Positions 25,101 through 39,443 are shown, numbered from the stretch's first letter. The stretch: DNA of 64,000 nucleotides from Montifringilla adamsi (GCA_017590115.1 JAGGNK010006560.1:620001-684000), one strand, 5' to 3'. Made by a program: numbers and translations. The notes: generated by a model not told the origin, from the letters alone.

Positions 25101-26278
25101 GTGTTGTAACCAGCCTTGAATTTGACAAGCTCCCATGGGAGGAATTTGCTCTGGGAATTAGGTTGCCAGGTAGAGTCAGAAGGGCTCAACAGGCTTCATA
25201 CAAAATGGAAAACGGGTGTCAGGGAAATAAGGAAAGTCATTATCATTTCAGTAATGTCATTTAAATAATTCCATCCTGATCTTGTCCAGAGGGCAAAAAC
25301 TGGCAGGCATCTCCTTGACAGCAGAGTGGGAATGTCCTGCAGAATGGGTTGCACCTCTCTTTCATCCCCAGGCAGACCAGGGTTCAATAGGGAAGAATGC
25401 TTTGGGACTCTTGAGTATTCTCCCAGCACCCTTACTGTTGTTGAGGGCAATAGACAACCATTACTCCAAGTTTCAATTCACCAAAAAAATAGGTCTGGAT
25501 GGAGCTATCACAGCTCACAGCAAGGCAGGAGCAGCTATGCTAGCAACAGCCCTTTGTAGACAGAGATGTCCTGTGAGGTGAGCATATGCTGGACATGAAC
25601 AATGAGTAGCCTTAGGAGAGCTATCAGGTATGTTTTACAGATCTGGAAGTGTCTCACAGCCTAAATAACTGGTACCTAGCTTTTAAATCAAACCACAAAG
25701 CCCCTGGTAAGTGGGTAACTGCATCTTACAGGTAGCTCTTAAGCAGTAGTCACAGCAAGATTTTGAGTGGTGGTGAAATCAGCCTGAAGGTAAAATACAC
25801 AGGCAAAATATTTAAATAACAGCAACATTGTTACTTAAATAAGGAAACATGCCTTTCTGAAGCAGCTGAAAGGACAGTTAAGTCTTAGCTAAACTGAGGG
25901 CCTCTGAGATAAAAGAGACACCTCCACTGAGGAGAAGTGGTCCAGGGAGAACCAGTTGTCCACGATTGTTCATAATACAACTAGGAAGAAAGAAACCTTG
26001 TCCTTTGCTAGAGCTCATATTTTTCTTTTCTGTTAAATAATTTTGATCCTGCTGGGGTCGTCACATTCAAATAGTTCTTTGCATTGCATTGTTAAATTTC
26101 TGTAATCCTCAGATGCTGAATTTTCTACTGATCCTTCAGGACAGCCAGTCTGAACAAGAAAGGGTAGAGAGATCCCTTGTCCAGCCTTTTTAATTTTAAT
26201 TTATTGCAGTCAGTACTGTCCTTTACCACTGCATAGCTAGGGGGAAGGAAGTTAAGCCTTCAGCGGTTCAGCGGGGGC

Positions 26279-26323
26279 NNNNNNNNNNNNNNNNNNNNNN
26301 NNNNNNNNNNNNNNNNNNNNNNN
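26279..26323. other. Assembly gap (45 N)
   Basis: Forty-five undetermined bases. The left border is GCGGGGGC and the right border is a G-rich run (26324-26352) with G5, G7 and G5 blocks. Strong G-runs often cause sequencing drop-out, so the missing bases are probably also G-rich. The number of Ns may not equal the true length. Confidence 0.98.
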
Positions 26324-26352
26324 GTGGGGGTGGGGGGGTGTGGGGGTGGTGG
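26324..26352 (+). repeat. G-rich tract beside the gap
   Basis: Three long G-runs (5, 7 and 5) separated by single T or TGT, followed by shorter GG pairs. Together with the G5 run left of the gap this could form a G-quadruplex on the + strand. Confidence 0.7.
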
Positions 26353-29300
26353 ATTGCAGTAACCTTGGCATTCAAACACACAGGCAGTGCACAGCAAGAA
26401 TCTGCTTTGCCTGTTATATGCTTTTTCCCACAATACTAAATTAATTCAGTTTCTTAAAACAGGTCTTCCTAATCAAGGATCTATTTTAGATACAAAGTAA
26501 ACATTATGAAGTGCAACACATCACATATTATACTAACAAGTTATGAAAATAAGCTATCAAAAGATGAATCTCTTCTGTGTTCTTAAACAACTGCTTTTTA
26601 CTCAGCCCAAATACTAGCTGTGTTATTAGTAGCTAGAGCAATACAGTCTTACTATTTGCAAAGCCCCAGCAGCTCAGATATTTAATAAGCTTTGGAATTA
26701 AATAACCCAATTGCAACATCTACTTTTTGCAGCAAGTCAGTTTTAAAGGGGAGGAATCTATATTCAAATAATATGAAAGGAAAAAAAATAGTAGAAATCC
26801 AAATTTTCTGAAGCATTCTATGTTTGTGACAGTAAATTCCACCCTAAAAATTGTACAAGTCACCCTATAACCTTCACATTATCAGTATGTAAATTGACCA
26901 AACATGAAAAATGTGGTAGTATCTACAGCCCTCAATAAAATGACCTTCTTTTGTGTAGGAAAGTTCTGAAAGGTAATGCTGGTACAGTATTACTTCCCAC
27001 TAGTCAGAAGATCTGAGTTTACAGATCCCTGAATTTTGATCAATAACAAGGCTCTTATTTGAACCATTAAATCACACAATGGTCCCCTAATTCAGCAAGA
27101 TGCTAAAGCACTGCATCTGAGCTTTAATTCCAAATAAACAAGCCTATCATACTGTTTTGCCATTTAGGCTGCTATACAACCTGAAATAAAATGCATCTAG
27201 CTTAATGTGTTCATTAAACATTCTGTGTAAGCACACAAAATCACAATCTTAGTATTATATAATGAAATCATAACTGCTGCCTGAAATAATCTCAGCATAA
27301 ATCTTCCTGCTTTCCCAAGAAAGCAGTGTCAGACTTCTCTGAAATCTGCTCTATAAAAGCAATTAAGTCATGAAAAAACAAACAAGAAAGGTCAGGCAGG
27401 ACTGAGTCCTCAGTAGACAAACATTATTATGCTCCTAGAAATCCGAGTTTTGTTTGTGTTCCCATCTCAGCATTCATTCCTGTACCATCTCTTCCTTCCA
27501 GTGTGCTCTTTTGGCTGTTGATTGGAAGATCTTGCAATACTCAACATCATTACAAGTTATGACTTCATTCCTGTCTATTGGTGTGTGTAGGTCTATGGCT
27601 CTTTTCCAGCGTCTTGAAGTTGCAATCCAAACCTTCAATTTCTTGTGTATGAAAGCCAGAAAAGTCTAGATAGCATTCAGAATGCCAAAAAGCATCTGAT
27701 GTTGGCTTTCTTCATATATCAGATGATGCACTGTCAGCAATGTTTGCAAAGGCTGGACACAAAGAAACCCACACCAGGCATGTACTCCTCTTTTTACAAT
27801 CTGTATTTAAATTACTGTCTTTGTTTCTTGCTCAAAATGGGAGAAAACTCTCTTTTCAGTTCATTTACAAGCACAGGTCTTCATTAATGACTACTGAAAC
27901 TATCTGACCAATCTTTTTGCCCATCCCTGCCTGGTGGGTCAGGCAGAGGTGTGAATATAATGCTGATGGTTTTGCATTCACCCTCTGGTCCCTTGCTGTC
28001 CCTTGGCAGAAGTCAGTATCAGTCTCCCAACAAGGTGCACACCACCATAGTCATTGAGGGCAGAGGTACTTGGCTTAGGATGGGTGAGTGTCCCAAATCT
28101 ACGTGGCAGCAGATTGAGCACCATCCCTGCTATTTCCCTCTGAAGCAGCATGAGGAGTGCCCAGCCTGGCATTGGCACCACTGCCAGCCTTTGTGCTACC
28201 CCAGAAGGTGGAAGAGCTCTAGCCAGGACTGGACTCAAAGCTGTGTTTACTAGAGCATTTAGGGATGCTCAGAGAAGCACAGGTCCACTGTCTGGACTGT
28301 CTGTTCACTTTGTCTTCCTCTTCAGCTTAATCAGCCGCCTTAGTTTAAGGTTGAAAAGTTCCAAGGGAGAATGGTGTTTCACAAAACCTGCTTGCACCTC
28401 ATACTTCAGTGGCCCTGAGCAAGCTTCTGCCTCAAGTCCTTTCCCCATCTGCTGTTGTAGACAGCTGAGCCTTCTCAGCCAGCAAGGTTTCCAGCTGAAC
28501 CCTGGGCACAAAGGGACCCCTGCTTAGGTCACTGGACTCTTGGTCTTTGAGGCCTCCATGAGGCTGGCCAGGGAGCCACTCAGCCCTCCTCAGTGTCCCA
28601 GGCATACAGCCTCTCTCCAGATGAATGAGCCCTTCTGTTCACTAGGTTATTGCTGGTTTTAAAACAAAGCAGGGAAGCAGTGCTTTGGTTGGGAAGGAGT
28701 TTATACTAAGGAAACATGCCTTAAGGAACAGACCTTATTGCTTTTGCATTGAGATTGAGAAGCCCAGAGAAGGAGGCAAAGAAGAAGGATGAGAAATCAG
28801 ACCTAGAGCCATTTGAAGTGGACAGGCCAGATTTATAGTGCCAGACACTGATAGCAGGGATGCTGCTCTTTGATTTGCAGCCTCTGTGTTTGCCTGATTA
28901 GTGAAGTGACATGTAAACACTTGGTAGGGAAGCTTGACATTAAGCTAAAAGCAGCAAGATTTGAAGTTGCAGGCTGATTGCAGGAAAGCTTAGAACCTTG
29001 TTATTTTAACTGTGTCTGGACTTCAGCTTTTGGGCCCAAGCTTAGTGTTTTTGGCAAATCCAGTTCTCATTCTGAGTCAAAAAGCTGCTACACTTATGAT
29101 ATTACAGAGCATATTTGGAACATATTATTCAGCTCACGGCTCCTCCTGCAATTTCTCAGGTTTTCAGTCCTCCATTCAATTCTTTTCAGTCTGAGGAACA
29201 CCAATGCTGCAATAGCCCTAAGGAGAAAACCTTAATTTAAAAACAAAAAGCACAGAGGCTGTTGCACAGAAATACTTAACTGTGCCTTGATGCCAATGGC

Positions 29301-32300
29301 TACCTGAAATAAATGAAACGTGCTGTTGTATTGCCTAGCTGCATTTAGTAAACACTATTTCAGAGAAATATTTCATTCTTTTAAAAAAAGGAGAAAAAGA
29401 GCAAGTTTGGGACACTTGAAAATATTTTTCATTAAAGTCAGAATGTGGCCCAACTAATCTAGTTGAAAAGGAGAAAAACTGAACCACATTTTCAGCATTC
29501 AAACACGCCAAGTTTATTTTAAAATGAAGTGCAGCAAAATTGAAATTTGAAACCAGACAGAGGAAAATGTTTTTTAAAAAGGAAATAAAATAACCTGGGT
29601 TAGCTTCATTTTTTTTTTTTTTTCATTTGATCACAGACCTGAGAGGGGTGGCATTCAGCTACATGGAGAACCAAAAATCACAATTGTTAGTTGTGATCTA
29701 AAGCTGATGTGACTCAGCTGAAGGACATCCATGGCTTGCTGCAGGCTTCAGGAGAGCTGGTTTTAGCTGTGTGCATTTCACTCCAGATCCTCAGAGATAT
29801 TCAGGCAACTGTGAGCCACTGAAGCCAAATTTAAGAGATTTTGAGGGACCAAATGCTTTGAAAAGGTGCCCCAGGACCTCCATCAATCCTCTGTGGCCTT
29901 AGCACACCCAAGTCAGCGACAGGTCAAGCTGCTCCCCTCTCAGTTTTTGTATCTGCAGCTCTGTATCTTGAGGCTCTGGCTGCAGGGACCAAGTATAAAC
30001 TGTCCTCAGCACATGTTCAGGATCCTCTTCCCTCCCCGCCTGCTTTAAACGTGTGCTCACGAGGTGGGTCAACACCACCGTGCTCTTTGTACCTGCAGAA
30101 GACGGAGCTGTTGCCTGTGGGAAGCCTGCCAGGAGCAGCAACAAGCTCTTCCCAGCAGTGCCAGAAAAACATAGCCCTATTTCACACCGTACTGGTTTAT
30201 CTGTCCTAAATCTCTTTGACGCCCACAACTAGAACAGACCATCTTAAAAACTGTCCCCACGCTCACTACAACCCATTAAATGGGAAAGGAACTGGAAGAG
30301 GAGCTGAATCCAGGTTTTATAAGCAAGGTGGGTTAGAGGACTGAATTTGTTTCATCTATTAAGAGGGGTTCCAACTTGCTTCTATGAGAAAAGATGTGTT
30401 ATTAATTTCACTACCTCCCCTCCTGTCTCTGTCATTCACATGCTCCCTCAGCAACATTTTAGTTGGCTGGGTGATTTTAAACGCCACCCGAGGCAGAAAT
30501 GGTCTCAAAGGTGCCCCTGAAAGATTTAGTAATATTAGCAGCTGGGTCCAGTCAGGACAAAAGCAAGCTTCATTAGCTCTGCTGTTCACAGAGTGGCTTA
30601 TAATAGTATAAATATGTTTAATACCTTACTGCTTCTGTCCTAGAGATTTGCATTTAAAAGAAGAAGGGAGTTTGCAGATTGAAATGCGTAGTTAGGTCCC
30701 CTTAATTATATTTCTCCAAAATTCCAGGTAAGAACACAGTACCATAGGCACAGAAGCATTCAAATTTTAGCTTTGTGTATATGAAGGACAGATTACATGG
30801 TTGTTTCTTTGTATGCAAGGCTGGAAAACCCAAGTTTATTCCAAAAGATAAGCAGGGCAGTCTCTAAATGGATCGCTGACACATGGGATTAACATAACGA
30901 ATTATCACACAATGTGTTGCAGTGTGAGGCACAGAGATTAATTGCTGAAGGCCAGATGGGAGAGGGTATGAGTAAATACAGCCTTTTGTTGAAAGAAGAG
31001 GGAGAGGGCTGACTGCAAAGCTGCAGTAAGCAGGAGGAGAGTGTGACCACTCCTGAGGTTTTTGTCTTGGCAGGGCACACACAGGCAGAGCAGCCTCACG
31101 GAGACCTGTCCTGAGCTGAAGAACTCACACCTTGTGCAGAGTCAGCCCATGAGCACCTCATCATCTGACAAGGAATGGGGGGGCCTCTGTGGTATCTCCA
31201 GGTCTCCCTACATGGCTCTTCAAGACAACGCCACCCCCCTCCTTGCACCCTTGTTCCTGGGGCTTGCCCATTCCAGCAGGGATGCCAGTTGTACTCAAAT
31301 TGCTGCTTCTTATCTGGCAGATGAAACACCTTTTTGCTTTCTCCTTCTGCTATTCCAGAACCTGGCTAATATCATTCTGAAGGACAAGGGTTTTAAAGAA
31401 AGCTTTAAAGTGGTTTATGGAGATGACACAAGTATGGTCATAGTTCATGTGGTGAAAAGTTAATGCAGATTATTAATGAAAGCTGTCTGGGGCAACTAAT
31501 TTAAATCATTACATTTCGTGTCATCATTGAAACAGGAATGCTTATTTACAAGAAAAGTCACCTCTATTTTATTATGGATCTATAAACCATTGCCTTCTAA
31601 TTTGCTGAATATATCTAAAAAGCCTGCTTTAAAGGATACTGCCTTCCAAATATCACCATCTAGGGCAACAGTTTGATCTAACATTTAAAACTGAATTGGT
31701 ACAATGACTGCCAGTGGGGCTAATTTACAGGAATGTGCTTCAGTAACACACAAAGATTATAGAGATGTTTCGCACTGTAATTTCAGCATTGATGCATTTC
31801 GATTGATTTACCATCATAGAAAGCATCTGAGCCCTAGCTCAAGTGCAGTATCATTTTTCTATTATGGTGATACCTTGCTTGTTGATTTAGGGGAAAAAAA
31901 GAAATTAACACAAATACCATTGTATTTACTGGCATTTACAGAAGGACACATTAAAACATGGTGCTCTGGCACACTACAATGTATCCTGAGAGTGAATGGA
32001 GAAGGAACACATATGTGTTTGGTAAAAGCAGGAATGGCAAGTGCCACCAACAATTACACTTCACCAAATCAAAAACACTAATGGGTTTTAAGCTCTTCCA
32101 ACTGCCCACTGAAATAACACATTATCTCCCTCTTACACACTTTGCAAGCCTGTTTCTCAGGTAATACCAAATAGGACCATCTATACCCCAGTAAGGAACG
32201 TCTATGCAACTCCAGTCTTATGCTTTGATGATAAATATCTTTGTCTTTTCACCATTGAAAACCAGCATTCATTTAATTGGGAAATAGGTACACAGTTTGT

Positions 32301-35300
32301 GGAATGTGTGAAGTAGGACTTAACACATGAAAGAGGTAAAACGCCCTAAGGAGGACATCAAGAACCCAAATACAGACCTAAGTCCTGGCCATGTGAATCT
32401 GCACTCAGCAGACTGAAGAGAAGTCACTGAAGGATCTGAACTACATCTATTCAGAAATTCCCAATCTGAATACTCAAAACTAAGAAGTTTTCCTAGTAGT
32501 TGTTCAGTTTTGAGAAGGTTCTGTTGACAAAATTTCATTTAGTTAGGCTTCTCACTAACCCTGTCCCTGAGGCAGGCTGACAGGGAAGACATACTTCCGA
32601 AGTACCTGGTTTCATGGAGACCCTACTACAGAAAAATCTCACTGAAGAGTTTCAGACTCACAGCTGCACTTCAGAGAGCCTTTAAACTTGCAGAGCCAGC
32701 TCAGGCCAGGGGCTTCAGAGTTTAAAGTTCCCAGGCTCACAGGAACAGGGCACAAGCTGTTGTTGTTAAGGTTGATTTTTTCAAGGGGAAAAAAACCCAG
32801 AAAACAACATGTGGAATTCAGCCAGGGATTAGCCTTTCACTTTGGAAAAAAACTTAAAATTCCAAAACTTATTTTCTCCATGAAGTTCTAGAATTTACTG
32901 CCCTGGTTCTAGATTTAGAACCATTCCATTCCATTTGAATGGAATTTTGACAGCTTTTTATCACCCTCCCACTAAGAGGACCCAAGTTCTCAAGGCACAG
33001 AAGATAATGTTGCAATTATCTCTATGACCTTCTGCCACTGATATCTCATGTTGCTGGGGTGGGGCAGGGGAGAGGAGAAGGAGTTATTTTGCAGGCGATT
33101 CTGATTTTCATCCTTCCTTCCCAACCTCCCTCATAATCTTAGCAAGATAAATTTCACAGAAATCCAAGCCTATGTTTCTTTGGAAACTTACTGAACAGCA
33201 TGTGAGTAGTGGAACTGCTGAATCTAAGCAGCTGGTAGGTCTATTCCCTTTCATTTTTGTTTTAGCTGTTGAATTTCTGCAGAGGCAAATGTCATATTGC
33301 TTCCAATACAGACCTCTGCTTTGTAGTACTCTATGCGTATTTGCAGTCATCAGGGAAATAAAGAAACCTTACCATATATAACATATGCCTCTCTTTTCTG
33401 TAGTTCACTCTGTATTGCTATAAAATAATTTTAAATGGATGACATCCATTAGAATTTAAGTTGTGAAGGAAGAGATGGAAAGATGGTAATTTTTTTTCCC
33501 TCGCCAAATAATGTATATGTTCATTTTTACATAATACTGTCACCTCTCAGGATATACAGCTGTCATTACCTAAGCCAAAACTAAAAATAACTTCACAATA
33601 AAATAGCTTGTCATATTTTACAGCATAGAAAAGGTCTCAGAGACAAATAGACCAGGGAAACAAAATAGCCAAAACCAATATATGCTGACCAGGGCTGCAG
33701 CTGAATGTGGTTTTGAGATGTAGTATTAATGCTCACATGCAATTTAATTTTCAGAGGCAGAATCCTGTGGAAGACTGGCTAGCTGTTCATTCAGCCACAT
33801 TAATTCTTTAGTTGTATTTTAAAGTCTAAATTTAGATGATGGGAGGGTTATTTCAGACAATTCGGTTAAAGCTAATACAGACACTAACTGATATGGGTAA
33901 TTGTTTCTAGAAAAGCCATTGATCTACATGCACTTGGAATTCAGCTGGAGCAGAGATTTGTTAAAATTATTTTTATTAAAATAAACCAAAAAAACTCTTG
34001 TCCCAAATTAGCTAAACATTTTCAGGTTTGACACTTCTTACTGCTTTATTTACACAGCTTTTGAGAAAGAGGCTACTTCTTGCTGCCTTTTTATCAAGAG
34101 AGCTGAAGAGCAAAGATGACAAAAAGTGTGGTAGATGGCAGCACATGGGCCACTGCAGGACCATGATCCCTGTTCCTTTTGTGCCAGATGAGAGCAAACT
34201 CCAGCGTGCTAAACCAGTCGGGACCTGGATGCTGTACAGGCACTAGCATGAAAGCCTGCTGGAAAGATTTGTGGTGGAAAGCTCAAGAACCTGAACTTTA
34301 CCTGAATGTGTTATTCTTTGGATGGAGTGACAAATAGTTACACTGCAAGTAACCACATAAGTGCTGGTAATGGGAAGAAACTGCCCAGTTGAGCATTCAT
34401 ATTGGTGCAGAAATAAGACAGATCACGAAACACTGATCAGGAAAATAGTTCATTTAGTAGGAGTCAGCAAAACAAGAGATCTCTGATCATGCCAATATTC
34501 ACCAAGGATCGAAGAAGGTCAAACCAAAATTTAGTCACCATAGAAGAGATTCACTGTTTAAAGCATTTGTCTTAGATGTGGGAAAGCCAAGCTCCAGTCC
34601 ATGACTGAATCATTTAGATAGATGATTTGTGCATGTGCCTCCTGCTGCCCCAGTGAGTGCCTGAGCAGCAGGCTTCTGCCTTATTCCAGAAAGGGAAGAT
34701 ACCTAGAAAGCATTTAATTTCATCCCAAGCAGAAGCAGGAAAATTTCTGAACCCTTACTTTTTTTTGACAGAAGAAAGTTGTGCTCCCCTTCTGACTCTG
34801 GTGTAGTATGGAATGACATTGGGCACAGCCTCACGCTTGCACACAATCCCACAGAGCAGTTCACCACTGCTCTCTCAGCAGACAGGAGAGCATGACTGCT
34901 GCTCACAGGCTAAGGTGTCAGCAAGCAGACACAGCAGCAAGGTAGGAGAGAGTCAGAAACACTGCTGTGTTGGAGAAATGCTCACTGACTGCTTTGTGCC
35001 CAGAAGGAGGCACTGAGTTTAGCAGTGAGTTGCTAGAGCAGAGGGAGAAAAAGCCTCTGGCAGGAAAAGGTAGAGGAGAAAGATGAAGGAAGAAACATTT
35101 AGACCATTCCTGTTACCAATCAGGTAAAGGCAGCAAAACTTACAAGTCATCATATTAATCCAACCAAGTGCTTTCTCCTTCCCCCACAGTTTGCCACTTG
35201 TTCAAGCATGTACTTTTAACATATAAGTCTTTGTACAAGCTCTGTCCATAGTTTTACAGGATAATCAAAGTTCTCTTCAGGAGAAGTTGCAGGCAGACTT

Positions 35301-36720
35301 GGAAGCTGCACAGTGAGGGAGACTGTAAACACAGCAGTGCAGTCTGCAAGCCTCTTTCTGGTAGCACTTGGTGCCAGAAAGGGGATCTGAGATATTCCCA
35401 TCTTATTTTCGTGGGAATATTGCTGACAAAGAGCTTGCAGTGAATGGCACCCTTGCTACCGCCTCTAGAGAAAGGGGAACCCATTAGTTTCCAGGCCTCC
35501 AGGAAATGGGTCCCCAGAGCCTGTGACAGGGCCAGGAACAGATCCAATTCCCATCTTCCTTGCGTGTAATGGTGATACAGCAGAAAGCCTGCCCTATGGA
35601 TCTGTGCCAGATGAATGAGCAAAGACTCATTTCCCTGCCCTTAGTGTCCTCTGTTTCCTTTCATTTTGCAAGTCAGGAACAAGGCAATGTTTGGCTCCAG
35701 CTGTGGACATCAGGAGAAATGCAATAATGACTTCACAAGAAATACTGGACAAACAGCTGAACAACTCCCATTGCCTCCTGTACATGAAAATGAGTGGCTT
35801 TTGGTCAACTGCTTATTTACATAAACAGTCTCATAAGACTGGTCTGGCCTAAAAAAAGATGAAATAAAATGTCACAAACTTACACAGTTGCAGGACTTGT
35901 GTTAACTAGGGCAAAAGTGCATGACCCTCCTACAATAAATGGTAAGGGTGGAACAGGGAAGCTGATGTTCTGTCAGAAATAGCACAGAGAAACATTTATT
36001 TCAAAATAAACAGGTAATTCTTTAGCCTCTAAAGCCAGTATATTGCTTCCCTTCCTGCCAAGGATGGCTGAGTAAGGGATTATTCTTAGATGTGTGACTG
36101 TGAGTAAAAACAATCATAACCCCTCTTCAAACCTTAAGAAAAAGTGCATCTAATGTTTTATTTAAAACAGCATTCACACAGCATTCTTTGCAAAATTCAT
36201 CAAAACTATTCCAAGAATGCATCAACAAATTACTCCCCCACCCTTAACACAGGGGAGAGGTGACACCTGTCATGTTGTCTGTGACCAGTTCTCAAAGTTC
36301 AGTAGGTGTTTCTGGCCCTGCCCTGCCTTACTGTCATCCATGGCAGCTTTGCCTCTAACCTACACTGCAAGAGCTCAGTTTAATATTTGTACAGCAAAGG
36401 AATAATGTTCCTGTGGGAGAACGGGCTTTGGTCATATTTCCTGCATGACACCAGGCAAATACCAGAAGCCCTTCCTAAATTTATCTGCTGCTCAAAGAGG
36501 AGCACTGCGACCATCAGGGAAGGAAAGTTTGGGGCACAGGGACTGGCTCTTGACCTCTGCCACCCCAGCACTTCCACAGTACAATTTGTTATCAAACAGG
36601 GAGGTGTCTCTGGATCACTTTGGGGGCTCAGGTACTTTAAAAGGTACCTATGCAAGGGAAGGTATGCTACAGCAAATGTGAAAGAAATGCTTCTCTCCTG
36701 GATTTTTAAGTACTTTAGAT
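26353..36720. other. Non-coding stretch, no gene recognised
   Basis: About 10.4 kb with no recognisable gene. Most of 26353-27450 is AT-rich and has no long open frame. The segment 31470-32160 is an AT-rich block that could include conserved non-coding sequence, but this cannot be judged without alignment. A 34-codon frame after a good pyrimidine-AG at 31358 is mentioned in the findings. A T15 run lies at 29609-29623. Confidence 0.6.
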
Positions 36721-37192
36721 TTGTAAGTTAGGCCTGTAAGTAAGTCACCATTGTGATATAGTAAATCCTATATGCATCCTTTGCTAAATTGTTTATCTTA
36801 AGTTATAAAAGTGAAATTAAATGCTGTGAAGTTAAGGTAATGTTCAGGTTAAGTGTTACGTGCTGTTGTGCCTTCAGGCCTGTTCCCTTTTATCCTTACC
36901 ATTTCTGTCATTCGCCCCCTGCCCCCCATTTTGATTTTACTTCAGTGTGGTTTGATTGACTCTGGACTTTTTTTTGTTTTTCCTCGGTGTGCCTTAACCA
37001 AGTGACTCTTGCTAATGAACTTTGTTGTGCTGTTGCTTTTATATTAAACCTGTTTTTACTGATACCTTTGCCAGTGATTCTCTAAGTGATTTTAAAACAC
37101 TAATTCACGATACTGGGCAAGGAACTCCCCTAATAAAAAGACACTGTTTGGGCGCCTGCTTGCTCCTCCACACTTGCCCACACAAATTGCCT
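36721..37192 (+). mobile_element. Possible degraded LTR
   Basis: This stretch has LTR-like architecture, but family membership is unproven. It begins TGTAAGTTAGG and has a 5' part rich in GTTAAG-type words (36780-36870). Next come a C-rich segment (36910-36935), a TATA-like TATATTAAA at 37040-37048, an AATAAA at 37132-37137 about 90 bp later, and a short C-rich 3' end finishing near CCCACACA. The TATA-to-poly(A) spacing suits U3-R-U5. I find no convincing target-site duplication, and the exact ends are guesses. It is not related to the LTRs at 10-14.7 kb. The alternative is single-copy DNA with chance motifs. Confidence 0.35.
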
Positions 37193-39443
37193 ACAGGGAA
37201 CACATCTTCTCCATAAGCATCTCAGTTAGAGGTTAGCTTACATTTTTGTTAGGCTGGCTCTACATGAGAAAAAAATCTCTTCTCCTGCAGATTGCTGGGT
37301 AGATTGCTTGAGCAAGTAGGTTCAGTTGAAGTTCAGATTAGCTTCTAGACTAAATTAACAAGCCTTTTTGGTTGGCCTGTTATTACTTCTTAAGCTGGGA
37401 CACCACATGAATTTCTACACCTGTGACTGAATAAGTAGCCTGTAAACATGCACATGTAGGGGTTTGTCAGTAAGCATCTACTGGGGCTCTGTCTTGGTCC
37501 TGATTTACTGGGAAAACCACTTATTCTTTGATTTCTTTTACAGGTCAGATTTTCTGTACATCATTCCAGAGAATATAATTTTCAGACAGTTGTTATCATG
37601 TTTACTTTGATCCTAGAGATACTTATTTGGAAAGAAGTACAAGGAATTTAGGGGGCATAATTACTAGAATTCCTTATACTTGCCAATCTGGCTGCATTGT
37701 GAAAACACCATTAAGTGTATTGGAGAAAACCTCAGGAAAGACACAAGGAATTTAAGTGTTTCTTACCTTATTAATTTGTCTAAAAGCATTGCTCCAAAGA
37801 GTGGGTCGAGTATAATTTCAATTGTTTTACAGCCACTGCAGTTAAATACCTGTTAAATCTATGACTGTATAGCATCATAATAGTACCTTATACCTGAAAG
37901 GTCTTTAATCAAAAGGCCTTAATAATTTTATTAGTTTCCTTTCAAAATTAAGAAGCTGATCTTCAAGCTGTCCCCTGAGATGGGACTAGACTTCAGAATA
38001 CCTATTTTGCAGAGCACAACCAAAGTATTCAACTGCTCTTCCTCCAGTTATGGTGTCCAAGTAAAAGCCCTGAAGGACTCCCACTGCAGGAGCTCTTCTC
38101 AGCAGGTCTGTCTTAGCAGCCTCCACAGCCTGGTGCTTCATAGCCTGACTCCTCTTGGGCTGCAGAGAAATACTGGAAATTCTGATGCATACAAAATGGA
38201 TTTAAGCACTAACTGTCAGGAACAGTGCTATAGTGTAGAAGAAAATCTATAGAAACAATATGCTTGCTTGTGATAAATATATTATACCTGTATGGCAGCA
38301 AACATGTCCTACAAAACACCAAATATGCTAACTGCTTTAATGAGATGTATAATTGTTAAGATTAGTCTAAAAATGCAGCATGTGCCCCATAGCTGATTAC
38401 CACAAACCCTGGCGTGTTGTACAAGCCTTGTACGAGACACTTCATTTACAGGTAGTGCAACTAACAGATGAAGGAATGGCTTCTGAGATGACTCAGGCTC
38501 CAGCTGTGAGCTGCTGTGACCTCTCCTCATGGGTGCTGAGGATATGCTTCACTCAGCTTGGATAACTGGTCTCTTTGAGGCAGGGGGCAGGTTTCAGAGC
38601 TGTCTTTGATCTTTGCCCTTCCCATCATATTGCCCACTGTCCTCCGTCCCCTCACTTCACCTGAGGGTGTATTGGACTACTGATTCAGGTCCCACAGCCA
38701 ACCAGAAGGAAACTGAAGAGCCTGTGATCTCAAAGAAACCACAAAAAAATTCTGCTGTGACAGCTGATGCTGCACACACTTCTGCAGTGGTAAAATGGCA
38801 CCTCAGCCTTCTGCTTCAGTGCAAGCAGTGATGGGATTACCTAGAGACTGCAAACATAATACAAATTAAGCAGCTTTTTGCTCTGTGTCTTCATTTTTAT
38901 TTCTCTTTGTTTCAGTCTGGAGGACTTTTGCTAGTTACTCTATCCACCCCTCCAAGGCAGCAGAGGGCTCAAGGGAGGGGCAGGGATGTAGCAGCCTGAC
39001 ACTGCAAGCCCAGTCTAAGACTATCCCTCTGTTCAGAAAGTTGAGTGTCTTCGTGCACTGCTCCACTCTGAAATCAGGAGATTACAACTTTGAAAAAAAA
39101 TGTTCAGTTACATTTCTAAACCTACTTTTCTGGATTTGGTCCTTCCTCTCATGTCCAAACTAAGGTCACTTTGAAGCTTTGCACATCACATAGACTGTCC
39201 ATGTCCTGACCTCTCTACACATGCTGCTTTGGTATTTATGACAGAATGGACAAGTCCAAAATTGCTTCAGCCATGTGATAGTGGCTTTCCAAGGGTCCCA
39301 AATACAAGGCTGACAGCCCTGCCATGTGCTTGTCAGGGTCACAGAAGTCCGCCAACACGGGCCAATTGCACAGTATATTTGGACCAACCCATGGCTCACC
39401 CCTCACGTAGATGCTTGGGGAAAAGGGAGTTTCTGCAGCATCA

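Larger units (their letters stand above)
14680..26278. other. Non-coding stretch, no gene recognised
   Basis: About 11.6 kb without a recognisable gene. The longest open frame, 195 codons at 20744-21331 on +, has low-complexity, tryptophan- and cysteine-rich content, no domain I recognise, and an antisense frame over the same bases. I treat it as chance. A 105-codon - strand frame at 17089-17405 preceded by an AG acceptor is discussed as a weak exon candidate. Repeats listed separately are a TG patch, a pyrimidine tract and a poly-T/GTT tract. Confidence 0.6.
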
